Assembly (NCBI GenBank): GCA_022650895.1 | Contig: JALCQC010000005.1 | Span: 58,037 to 122,036 of the forward strand | Length of the DNA stretch: 64,000 nt | Reading direction: 5' to 3' | Source: Bifidobacteriaceae bacterium | Lineage (GTDB): Bacteria; Actinomycetota; Actinomycetes; Actinomycetales; Bifidobacteriaceae | In this document: positions 1-7,257 of the stretch, piece after piece | Layout of the letters: the number at the start of each line of letters is the position of its first letter | Position numbering within the stretch: position 1 is the first letter of the stretch | The notes under the pieces: model-generated | What the model was told of the DNA's origin: nothing | The model's database searches: none | Seen by the model: only the letters and a program-made list of their open reading frames with translations | Made by a program: the position numbers and the translations under genes

Positions 1-323
1 TTTGGAGTTTGCTTAAAAAATAGTTCAGCAACTTTCAACGGTCTTTCTTCGCAGTTTAAAACTAGAGAGCTGCATTTATTGGCAAAGTGTGCTTTCGCGT
101 GCGCGTCGCCGAGGGGGGCGTCTCTACAAAGAGAACGGAAGAACGCGTTTTCGAGTTCTCAAGTCGTTGAAAGTTTTCCCTTATGTTTCCCATGCATTCC
201 TATCTTTATTTGTCTGTTTGTTTGTGTCTCGGCTCGTTCTTTTATCTTCTTTTCGTTCCTCTGCCATGTATTTCTCTTCCTTCTCTTTTTCTTTCTTCCC
301 TTCGAGGGTCTTTGATGACTCTT
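1..323. other. Gene-free region with a pyrimidine-rich tract
   Basis: I see no credible gene here. From about 176 to 310 the + strand is strongly pyrimidine-rich with many T and CT runs, which opens overlapping frames with no protein-like composition. An 11 bp inverted repeat, AACTTTCAACG at 30-40 and CGTTGAAAGTT at 165-175, encloses the stretch between them. Confidence 0.6.
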
Positions 324-459
324 GGGACGTCAAACGTTCGGTTGTGCGGCAACTTCTCTCGAGACCAACCCTTTTACCTGAAAGTATTCACAGGGGAAAG
401 CCCATTCAAAGAGGATTAATTCCTCATATGCCGCATAACTGAACGTTTGACATACTGGG
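324..459 (+). repeat. Inverted-repeat element, copy A
   Basis: This roughly 135 bp element has imperfect terminal arms. The left arm, about 324-358, contains ACGTCAAACGTTCGGTTGTG; the reverse complement of the right arm, 427-459, contains GTCAAACGTTCAGTTATGCG. The interior is also similar to copy B at 2501-2634 read on the opposite strand: CAACTTCTC, a central AGTATTCA, AGCCC-TTC and ATGCCGCA occur in the same order. I do not recognise the family. It could be a MITE-like element, a REP-like palindrome or a structured RNA. Confidence 0.65.
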
Positions 460-679
460 ATGATGGTAACGAGGTCACAAAATGGCGATTTCGAGAATTA
501 AAGGACTTGTAACCGCTGAAACGAGCGATTTTCTTGCTGAAGCCGAGAGATAGACACTCGTCTACCTCTCGAATTTCGAGTGAATTCTGCCTAGTGGCTT
601 GCCTAATGAGTCTCCTACTAATGTCGAGCTGTTACCTGTCGACAGCCTCACTGATACTTCGTAGGTATCGGATACGTCA
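460..679. other. Intergenic stretch downstream of the oxidoreductase gene
   Basis: No gene is supported. A short hairpin, GATAC (654-658) with GTATC (666-670), lies just beyond the stop codon of the minus-strand oxidoreductase gene, but I see no T-run that would make it a convincing intrinsic terminator. Confidence 0.4.
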
Positions 680-1270
680 TCAGTATCGTGCAATTGTTGA
701 TGCAGCCTTTGCTAGAAAATCTGACCGCGTGCTTTCCGTAGAAGAGGTGATGCCACCCAGATTGCGCCAACGAACACGCGTAATTCTCAGCTGTTTGAGC
801 GTCGCATTAATAAAGACGCGCTTGATTGCGTTTCCGTAGAATACCTTCAAGTAGAAGGTTGGAGACGTCGAGGTTGTGAGGATGATCGCTGATCGAATGT
901 TGCCGAGGTTTCCGCGAAGACCGAATTTGGTTGAGTTGTAGGCTCTGTCGTCACCTTTCTTCATCACCTTGTCAAAGAAACCTTTCAGCATCGCCGGGAT
1001 ATCGTTCCACCAGATTGGCGCGATGATCACCAGCCTGGTGGCTCGCTTCACCGCCGCCAAGTAGGTTGATACCAAGGGATCCCTAGTCTGGCCTGAAGCG
1101 TAAAGCGCCAATTCTTCCGCGCTGTAAGTGGGGTCGAAACGATCGGCATAGAGATCGATCAGCTCGTAGTCCTCGCTGCGGGCTTGCAGAGTCTCGATCA
1201 CGCGGCTCAGCACCGCATGGTTGTAACTTTTGTCGTAGGGGTGGCAGTAGATGATGAGTGTTCGGCTCAT
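680..1270 (-). CDS. Flavodoxin-fold NAD(P)H dehydrogenase (quinone) family protein
   Basis: The 196-residue product belongs to the Flavodoxin_2 / NAD(P)H:quinone oxidoreductase family, soluble FMN or FAD enzymes that reduce quinones and related electrophiles with NAD(P)H. Visible family features are the phosphate-loop region YCHPYDKSYN at residues 8-17, the isoalloxazine-binding PIWWNDIP at 85-92 and GFFDKV at 97-102. I chose the ATG at 1270 because the family begins with this MxRxLIIYxHP beta strand; the longer reading frame enters the upstream regulator. It starts 5 nt after the stop of the TetR gene and is probably co-transcribed with it. The substrate is unknown; an inducible quinone or electrophile response would fit. 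Length is normal. Confidence 0.85.
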   Translation of the reverse strand: MSRTLIIYCHPYDKSYNHAVLSRVIETLQARSEDYELIDLYADRFDPTYSAEELALYASGQTRDPLVSTYLAAVKRATRLVIIAPIWWNDIPAMLKGFFDKVMKKGDDRAYNSTKFGLRGNLGNIRSAIILTTSTSPTFYLKVFYGNAIKRVFINATLKQLRITRVRWRNLGGITSSTESTRSDFLAKAASTIARY

Positions 1271-1275
1271 TCGTA

Positions 1276-1836
1276 TCACGCTTTCAAGAAGGAGTTGAGT
1301 GTCGTTTCGATGAGTTCCGGGTCGTAGCTGGTGGCATGCTTCGCGATGAGTAATCCGTAGCCCTGGATAAATGACCAAATTTGGATAAAAAGCTTGTGTG
1401 GATCAAGATTCCTGTGAATTTGCTGCAAATCTGCGATGATCTCCATAACGTAGTTATAAAAGGGGAAACGACTGTCTGGAGGTGCGTCACCTGAGAACTT
1501 TTGCGCGGTCGGATTGAAAAACAGGAAGTCCATGGTATGTGGGTCGCGTTGGAATTTATCGAGGAGCAGCTCGGCAGTTCTCAACAGTTTTTCCGTGGGG
1601 TCGGAAATCGGCGCGACGAGCTCCTGCACTTGTTGCGCCAAGGAGTGGGAGAGCGACGCCGTCACCGCTGCGAAGAGCGCGGCTTTACTGTCGAAACGCT
1701 TGTAAAAAGCGCCAGTTGTCACGTCGATTTGACTGGCGATTTTTCTGAGGGAGATAGCGGCGTAGCCTTCCTCGCGTATCTGCTTGATGGTGGTGTTAAT
1801 GATTCGCTGTTCGAGCAGATCTGCATGTTCTTCCAT
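1276..1836 (-). CDS. TetR/AcrR-family transcriptional regulator
   Basis: This 186-residue repressor-type protein has the TetR N-terminal helix-turn-helix at about residues 11-57, including ISLRKIASQIDVTTGAFYKR at 28-47, followed by a ligand-binding helical domain of usual size. The ATG at 1836 is preceded by CCGGAGGCGCCC, a good ribosome binding site; the longer frame reaching 2142 has a composition unlike a regulator and crosses the operators, so I reject it. The gene precedes the oxidoreductase in one transcription unit and faces two 15 bp palindromes at 1862-1899. The natural reading is autoregulation plus control of the oxidoreductase. The ligand cannot be inferred from sequence. Confidence 0.9.
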   Translation of the reverse strand: MEEHADLLEQRIINTTIKQIREEGYAAISLRKIASQIDVTTGAFYKRFDSKAALFAAVTASLSHSLAQQVQELVAPISDPTEKLLRTAELLLDKFQRDPHTMDFLFFNPTAQKFSGDAPPDSRFPFYNYVMEIIADLQQIHRNLDPHKLFIQIWSFIQGYGLLIAKHATSYDPELIETTLNSFLKA

Positions 1837-1861
1837 GGGCGCCTCCGGAAAGTTAGTATGT

Positions 1862-1899
1862 GATAACGGTGTTATCAAGATCATAATAACACCGTTATC
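1862..1899 (-). promoter_or_regulatory. Paired TetR-type operators
   Basis: Two near-palindromes lie just upstream of the regulator: GATAACGGTGTTATC at 1862-1876 and ATAACACCGTTATC at 1886-1899. Each has GATAAC/GTTATC type half-sites around three bases, and the two are also perfect inverted copies of each other over 14 bp. On the minus strand a TTGATA box lies between them. Placement and symmetry are typical of TetR-family autoregulation. Confidence 0.75.
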
Positions 1900-2500
1900 T
1901 TGCTTGTGGGGGGTGTCGCGTGCTTTGTGTGGGGTTGTCGCGTAGTTTTTGGGACAGAAGCAAGATTTTCGGTGCCTGTCCGGGCGGGAGACGTGATGTG
2001 GGACGCGTGGTGTGTGATGCGCGATGCGACTTTGTGGAAGCGCTTGGATTTTTGTGAGGGCGGTGGAGTCTTCGGGCACGTGTGGTGTGGTTTTGGGTGC
2101 ATGTGTGACTGATGAAGGACCGTGGATGACGGTGAGGCTCACTAGTGGCTGTACAGGGAAATGCTGCTGATTGTTTCGGGAACGATGTTGACTGTTTCCG
2201 ACCCATGTGTGACTGTGACGGGTCCACGGGTGAGGTAGTACCGAGAACGCTGGTAACTGCTTCTTCTGGTCTATCTCGCAGCGCCTGATTCGGTGAGCGT
2301 GTTTTGCTCGGTGAACTTTTTAATCTATCTGATCCTTTAATCTGGCGAGTCCATTCGACTCGTTTGGTTCTTTTGGAACTTGCATAGGCTGTCTTGTTCG
2401 TTCGCGATTTCCTGTTCGATCAACGTTTATTGGTATTTTGACTATTTGCGGACCTCTATTTCACGTCCTTTGCCTTTCTGGGATGTTTTCCGTCTCGCTC
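1900..2500. other. Gene-free region upstream of the TetR gene
   Basis: About 600 bp with no supported gene. Short frames on both strands have composition unlike protein, and none has a convincing ribosome binding site. The last 150 bases before the repeat element are T-rich, as is the flank of copy A. Confidence 0.5.
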
Positions 2501-2634
2501 GGAACGTCGACTGCGCGGTTGTGCGGCATTATGGAGGGAGACTCTCTTCGAAGGGGCTATTTTTCATGAATATTTTCGAATAAATGGCTGATCACGCGAG
2601 AAGTTGTCGCACAACCGCGTGTTTGACGTGCCGA
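2501..2634 (-). repeat. Inverted-repeat element, copy B
   Basis: This is the reverse-oriented counterpart of 324-459. The left arm at 2501-2528 contains GCGCGGTTGTGCGGCA; the right arm at about 2599-2634 reads, on the minus strand, ACGTCAAACACGCGGTTGTG followed by CAACTTCTC. The interior aligns with copy A throughout with scattered substitutions. A more degenerate match to one arm occurs near 2905-2930 (AAGTTGTCG). Confidence 0.6.
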
Positions 2635-2686
2635 GATGACGATTATCGCCTGTCGGGAAGGTCGCGCGGGTAGTAGTTGCACTCGT

Positions 2687-2703
2687 GGGGGGGGGGGGGG
2701 GGG
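2687..2703. repeat. 17-base G homopolymer
   Basis: Seventeen consecutive G residues on the + strand, about 270 nt upstream of the alpha/beta hydrolase start. No real gene covers it. Long G tracts mutate by slippage and are also prone to sequencing error, so the exact length is uncertain. Confidence 0.9.
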
Positions 2704-2974
2704 AAGGAATCGTCAACTTCGGTTGGGGAGGCGAAGAGCGGTCAACGACGCTTGATTCGTGACGAAAAGGCGACTTCCTCCGTCGAGAGGTGGAAGATGT
2801 CCTTCTTTTCGCTGAGATTCAGCGATGGGGGCGATGATGGGCTGGTCAGCGAGGCGACACAATTGTACGGCTATCGAATTTCGGTGAGGTGGGTCGGCGC
2901 GATGAAAAGTTGTCGAACGCGCAGCTGAGTTGCTTCGTAGCTGCACAGTGGCCGGGGCATGCGAAAATGAGGAC
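2704..2974. other. Upstream region of the hydrolase gene
   Basis: No gene is supported in this stretch. A frame running from before the G tract to 2928 has no start or ribosome binding site I trust, and its product is low in information. The region presumably contains the hydrolase promoter, but I cannot pick convincing boxes. Confidence 0.4.
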
Positions 2975-3781
2975 ATGACTCAGCAAAATCCAGCCCCAAA
3001 AACTCATGGAATGAAGAAGTGGCAGAAGGGTGTGCTCATCGCTGTGGGTATCATCCTCGTCTTGGTCATCGGGAGCTTGGGATATCTCAGAACGCAGACT
3101 TACGGACCGTCTCAGGAGGCCGCAAAAGTCTCGCAAACGGCCAAAGAAACAGATTATGGCCTTCTTTTCGACGCTGAAAAAATTGATACAAATAAAGCTG
3201 ACACAGATGAAACCGCCGCGACGAAAACCGCAGCCGACGGACCGACCGTCGTTTTCTATCCCGGTGCCCTGGTGGAGCCCGAAAGTTACAGCATCTGGGC
3301 GCAGAAGGTTGCGACGGCGGGCTATCCTGTGGCAATCGTTCGTTTTCCGCTCAATCTTGCGGTGCTGGAGGGCAATGCGGCGGAGAAAGTCGATGTGGGA
3401 GATCAGGGGTATGTCATCGGCGGGCATTCGCTTGGTGGCGTGATGGCGAGCCGATACGCGGCGGCACATCAGACGAATCAACTGAAGGGTGTCTACTTCA
3501 TGGCGAGTTACCCGGATGAGAAGGGCGCGCTCAATAAGACATCGCTGCCGGTCCTATCGCTGACGGGCTCCCGGGACGGCGTTCTCAAATGGGACGCATG
3601 GCGTTCCGCCAAGCAGTATCTGCCGGCTTCCACAGTGTATGAGCAGCTGGAAGGCGGGAATCACGCCGGATTCGGTAGCTATGGAAATCAAAAAGGCGAT
3701 AACACTGCAACCGTCAGCGATGCACGGCAGCAGGACTGGATTGCGCAGCAGATGATTCAGTGGTTGGCAAAGCTGAAGTAG
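2975..3781 (+). CDS. Membrane-anchored alpha/beta hydrolase
   Basis: The 268-residue product has an N-terminal transmembrane anchor (about residues 18-37) and an extracytoplasmic alpha/beta-hydrolase domain of the Abhydrolase_5 type. The nucleophile elbow GGHSLGG places Ser152; Asp201 (SRDG) and His230 (GGNHAGF) complete a plausible triad. PTVVFYPGALV at 90-100 is the oxyanion-side strand. The ATG at 2975 follows TGAGGAC; spacing is short, and a GTG or later ATG cannot be excluded. The substrate is unknown. It stands alone, with no obvious operon partner; the HAD phosphatase begins 192 nt downstream. Confidence 0.85.
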   Translation: MTQQNPAPKTHGMKKWQKGVLIAVGIILVLVIGSLGYLRTQTYGPSQEAAKVSQTAKETDYGLLFDAEKIDTNKADTDETAATKTAADGPTVVFYPGALVEPESYSIWAQKVATAGYPVAIVRFPLNLAVLEGNAAEKVDVGDQGYVIGGHSLGGVMASRYAAAHQTNQLKGVYFMASYPDEKGALNKTSLPVLSLTGSRDGVLKWDAWRSAKQYLPASTVYEQLEGGNHAGFGSYGNQKGDNTATVSDARQQDWIAQQMIQWLAKLK

Positions 3782-3973
3782 GTGGCGTGTGTGCCGGGAG
3801 GACTGGAAGTTCGTACGGCCATTCGCAGTCGAGATCGGTTTTAGCGCGAATGAATCTGTTTTGGGTACGGCTGCAATTGGTTTGGACATCATCGAGATGG
3901 GTTTTGCCATGGTCAAGATTGATAGGGTAGTGAGAACTGAAGATGTACCAATGAGCATGACGGGAGTGCCTTC

Positions 3974-4897
3974 ATGAACGGCGGCGACGGAACCACGAGC
4001 GGAATCAAGAGCGAAACTAAGAGTGAGATCACGAGCGAGAGCGAGCACGAGGTAAAAGGCGAGATTCGGGACGCGAGTGGCAGCCACGGCGGAGAGACTT
4101 TCGTTTTCATCGATATCGATGGCACCTTGCTGAATCGCGCCAAGCGCGTGCCTGAATCCGCGGCCGCGGCATGTCGGCAGGCAAGGGCGAACGGCCACAA
4201 GCTCGTGCTCAGCACCGGGCGGTCCCTCCCCGAACTCTCTCCGAAGATCGTGGAAATTGGGTTTGATGGCATCGTATCGGCGTCGGGTTCCTGCGTCTCA
4301 TGGGAGGGTGACGAGCTGTTCGAGGATCCTCTACCGTTGGAGCGGGCGCGCGAGCTGCGTGAGTATTTTCTCGCCCACGACTATGACTTTCTGTGGCAGG
4401 CATCGCGGGAAATCTGGGGTACGGGACCGATAGTGAATGAGCTTTATGATGTGGTCACCTCGGGCGAGCGTCCTCTGCCCGAGAATTGGCAGGTTTTCCC
4501 CGATGGCGGTGATGTGCGGCCCCACGGATTGAAGTGCCTGTTTGGTCGCAAGGACGGCTCCGGGGGAGTGGATGAGGTGAAGCAGCTTTTCGGCGATCGC
4601 ATGACCGTGGTCGAGGGCTCTCTCGATCCGGAAAATCCGCATAACGGCGAGATCACGGCTGCCGGAATCAGCAAGGGCACGGCGATGGCAAAGCTGCGTC
4701 GGCACCTCAAGGTTCCGCACGCACGTTTCATCGGCATCGGCGACAGTGAAAACGACGCCGACATGCTGCGTGCGGCCGACTATGGGATCGCGATGGGGAA
4801 TGCGACTGGCCTCATCAAGGACCTGGCCGACTATGTGACCGATGACGTGGACGCCGACGGTTTCGCTCACGCCTTTGCCGCACTCGGGCTGGTGTGA
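3974..4897 (+). CDS. Cof-type HAD hydrolase (sugar-phosphatase-like)
   Basis: This 307-residue cytoplasmic protein is a HAD-superfamily subclass IIB (Cof) phosphatase. Motif I is DIDGT with Asp47 as nucleophile and Asp49 as acid/base, motif II is STGR at 80-83, motif III lysine is Lys234 (ISKG), and motif IV is GDSEND at 256-261. Such enzymes dephosphorylate sugar phosphates, FMN or PLP. The first 40 residues are an unusual hydrophilic extension rich in Lys, Ser and Glu repeats before the domain starts. The ATG is supported by GGGAG seven bases upstream. The specific substrate cannot be told from sequence. Confidence 0.9.
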   Translation: MNGGDGTTSGIKSETKSEITSESEHEVKGEIRDASGSHGGETFVFIDIDGTLLNRAKRVPESAAAACRQARANGHKLVLSTGRSLPELSPKIVEIGFDGIVSASGSCVSWEGDELFEDPLPLERARELREYFLAHDYDFLWQASREIWGTGPIVNELYDVVTSGERPLPENWQVFPDGGDVRPHGLKCLFGRKDGSGGVDEVKQLFGDRMTVVEGSLDPENPHNGEITAAGISKGTAMAKLRRHLKVPHARFIGIGDSENDADMLRAADYGIAMGNATGLIKDLADYVTDDVDADGFAHAFAALGLV

Positions 4898-4930
4898 GGG
4901 TTGCATGCGGCGACGAACCGTGTATTAAAA

Positions 4931-4958
4931 ATTAACACAAACGGCATAGGGTGTTGAT
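4931..4958 (+). promoter_or_regulatory. Candidate operator upstream of the ABC exporter genes
   Basis: ATTAACAC at 4931-4938 and GTGTTGAT at 4951-4958 form an inverted repeat matching at 7 of 8 positions with a 12-base spacer, in front of the two-gene ABC operon. A TTGATT box at 4954 and TATGGA at 4978 could be the promoter. No regulator gene is adjacent. Confidence 0.35.
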
Positions 4959-5024
4959 TGCAGATCTTGAATCCGCTTATGGAAACAAAGAAGTTCGAGT
5001 TCATTCTTGAAAGAAGTACCGGCT

Positions 5025-6005
5025 ATGCCTATCCCTACGATGACGTCTCAACAGAAGCAGGGGTGGACCCTCTCGGCATCTGAAAAGAACGCAATTACGT
5101 TAAGAGGCGTTTCCAAGAGGTACGGCCATACGCAGGCGTTGGATGGTATCAATCTCGATGTAAAAAAGGGCAGTATCTATGGGTTGATAGGGCCTAATGG
5201 CGCAGGGAAAAGCACCATGTTTCGAGTGATAACGGGGTTGACCACCCCCAATTCCGGTACCTTGACGTTGGAAGGGCATGCCGACAAGCAGGGTCTTTCT
5301 GCGGTTCGCCAAAGAATGGGTTGTGAAATCGAATCGCCAGCTATCTACGATAACCTCACCGTCGAGCAGAACATGGAAGTGCAGTGTTTGCAACGCGGCA
5401 TTCACAGCAACGGCGTCATCGATGATGCGCTTAAAAGCGTAGGACTCCAGGATCAGAAAAAGAAAAAAGGACATAAGCTGTCGCTCGGTATGAAACAGAG
5501 ACTTGGCTTGGCTCTGCTCTTGATCGGTGAGCCGGAGATCCTTTTGTTGGACGAGCCCACCAATGGCCTCGACCCAACGGGAATTATGGACCTGCGTACT
5601 TTGCTGTTGGAATTAAACCAGAATAAGGGCATCACCATGCTGATCGCCAGTCATATTCTTGGAGAATTGCAGCACCTAGCTACTCATTGGGGCATTATCT
5701 ATAAAGGCCACCTGTTGGAGGAAAAGTCGACGGATGAAATCAAAGCCTCCAGTAAGCGTCATATTCGCATTGTCACTGATGATGTGAAACAAGCGGCCAA
5801 AGTGCTGCGAAGCGACCTTAAAACAAATGATTTCACTGTGGACCAGAGTGCGCACAGCATTTTTCTGCACGGCTATACAGACGAACCCACTGTTGTCTCA
5901 GACGCTCTGTCGGCGCAACACGTTCATATATCTGAATTTAGCGTCGTGGTGGAGGATTTGGAATCCTATTATGCTCGCACGATCAAGGAAGCCGAAAAAG
6001 CATGA
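5025..6005 (+). CDS. ABC transporter ATP-binding protein, drug/bacteriocin-export type
   Basis: The 326-residue protein is a cytoplasmic ATPase of the BcrA/CcmA-like group that pairs with ABC-2 permeases. Walker A is GPNGAGKST at 56-64, the signature is the variant LSLGMKQR at 152-159 and Walker B is ILLLDEP at 172-178; the C-terminal 100 residues form the regulatory extension common in this group. Two other in-frame starts exist (TTG 5007, ATG 5040); I prefer ATG 5025 for its AGAAG upstream, but the choice is uncertain. The stop overlaps the permease start by ATGA, so the two genes are translationally coupled. Related systems export lantibiotics or give immunity to them. Confidence 0.88.
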   Translation: MPIPTMTSQQKQGWTLSASEKNAITLRGVSKRYGHTQALDGINLDVKKGSIYGLIGPNGAGKSTMFRVITGLTTPNSGTLTLEGHADKQGLSAVRQRMGCEIESPAIYDNLTVEQNMEVQCLQRGIHSNGVIDDALKSVGLQDQKKKKGHKLSLGMKQRLGLALLLIGEPEILLLDEPTNGLDPTGIMDLRTLLLELNQNKGITMLIASHILGELQHLATHWGIIYKGHLLEEKSTDEIKASSKRHIRIVTDDVKQAAKVLRSDLKTNDFTVDQSAHSIFLHGYTDEPTVVSDALSAQHVHISEFSVVVEDLESYYARTIKEAEKA

Positions 6006-6724
6006 TTGCAAACTTGATAAAAGCAGAATTGTATAAATTGGTGCACAACAAGGCCCTGTGGATACTGCCTTTGGCTCTCGTGCTCTTCAGTAGCATCAGC
6101 ATCTTTAGCGGCACTTATGACAGCGCGGCAACGGCCTTCGAGGTTATGTCAGAGGATTCCATGTCCATGCTATTGGGGTTGAGCGTGTTCGCCGCCGCAA
6201 TCGTCGCCGCAGATTTCCGTAATCGCTCGCTCACGCACTATATTGCGGCGGGTCACAGTCGCGCGAGCATCGTGCTGGTCAAGTTTCTCATGCTCATGAT
6301 TGGCAGTACAGTGACCGTTTTCGCTTATCCCATTATCGGTACCGTTCTTACCGGATTCATCTGTGGATGGGGAGCGCCGGTTGGTGCGTTGTTCGTGACG
6401 ATGGCAACAACTCTGCTGAAGATGCTCCCGCTGATGCTGTGCCTTGTGAGCGTGTTCATGGTGTTTGACGTGGTGATACCAAACATCATCGGTTCAATCG
6501 GAGCTTCGTTGGTCGTTCTCATTGCAGGTGTTGTCTTTACGAACAAGACATATGGCGCTAATCCGGCCTCGTTGATTCGCTATTCGCCGGTCATACAGGT
6601 TTCATTGGCGCACGATAATGCCGTTGGCTCTGCATGGGGCATTTCGATTGGCATCGGCATTGTGCTGACGCTGGTGTGCTTGGCGGCCTCATTGGTGGTG
6701 TATTGCAATCGGGAAGTGAAGTAA
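6002..6724 (+). CDS. ABC-2 type transporter permease
   Basis: The 240-residue integral membrane protein shows about six hydrophobic segments (roughly residues 16-36, 54-74, 98-120, 134-158, 165-186 and 210-234), the layout of ABC-2 permeases in bacteriocin immunity and drug-export systems. The N-terminal MIANLIKAELYKLVHNK motif is the amphipathic cytoplasmic lead-in typical of this family. It overlaps the preceding ATPase by four bases and certainly works with it. No lantibiotic biosynthesis genes or two-component system are nearby, so this may be a stand-alone resistance or housekeeping exporter. Confidence 0.85.
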   Translation: MIANLIKAELYKLVHNKALWILPLALVLFSSISIFSGTYDSAATAFEVMSEDSMSMLLGLSVFAAAIVAADFRNRSLTHYIAAGHSRASIVLVKFLMLMIGSTVTVFAYPIIGTVLTGFICGWGAPVGALFVTMATTLLKMLPLMLCLVSVFMVFDVVIPNIIGSIGASLVVLIAGVVFTNKTYGANPASLIRYSPVIQVSLAHDNAVGSAWGISIGIGIVLTLVCLAASLVVYCNREVK

Positions 6725-6853
6725 TTCTCTCCAGATGATGGGTCGGCGCCGCGGTATTGCCTGTTGTTTGAGAGCAGATATTTGAGAGCAAACGTCGGAT
6801 CGAACTTTTTGCTTACCTGTTTTGTTTCCGACTGCAGTGACCTTTGGCCATCT

Positions 6854-6928
6854 TGGTACCCCCGGAGAGAATCGAACTCTCGTTGTCAGAGTGAAAGTCT
6901 GGTGTCCTAACCATTAGACGACGGGGGC
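6854..6928 (-). tRNA. tRNA-Glu (anticodon TTC)
   Basis: On the minus strand the sequence begins GCCCCCGTCGTCTAATGG, has anticodon loop CTTTCAC (TTC), a T arm GAGAGTTCGATTCTC and acceptor 3' strand CGGGGGT followed by A and an encoded CCA. The first acceptor pair is G-U. Confidence 0.95.
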
Positions 6929-7257
6929 AAGCCTCATAGATATTACGTGATGCTTTCGATTTCGGCAAACCGTGTCGCGAAGCCGTGTCGCAGGCGTGAC
7001 CGTTTTCGGACTCGTGCCCGCTCGTACTCGCGGTTGTACATGCGCTTTTGCCTGTTCCCATAATCTCACCCGAGCTGCACCCGCACCTGCATTGCACCGA
7101 AGGTTGCGTGTCACAATGCGAACACGATACAATAAAAAGTAACAAAAGTGAGCATAACTTAACAAAAGAACTCGAATATCCTGTAGAATTCACAGAGACA
7201 ACGAATATGAGCTTCGGTGAATCTCTCGGATGGCGAGAGACAATCGAAAGGAAGAGC
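6929..7257 (+). promoter_or_regulatory. galE upstream region
   Basis: No gene is supported here; a longer frame in the galE phase runs through but lacks protein-like character. The last 130 bases are AT-rich, and TAGAAT at 7184-7189 is a good -10 candidate for galE, without a clear -35 box. Confidence 0.4.

Noticed and set aside
89..442. Short plus-strand frames in the first 450 bases
   Set aside because: They are a by-product of the pyrimidine-rich tract (Phe/Ser/Leu runs), lack ribosome binding sites and overlap the repeat element.
1837..2142. A longer start for the TetR gene
   Set aside because: The added 100 residues are His/Thr/Pro-rich, cross the operator pair and ignore the good ribosome binding site at 1836.
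2677..2928. An 83-codon frame containing the G tract
   Set aside because: There is no ATG or ribosome binding site and no protein-like sequence; it is unlikely to be a phase-variable gene.
3789..3977. A 62-codon frame between the hydrolase and HAD genes
   Set aside because: It has a weak start and no family resemblance and probably reflects an open stretch in the intergenic region.
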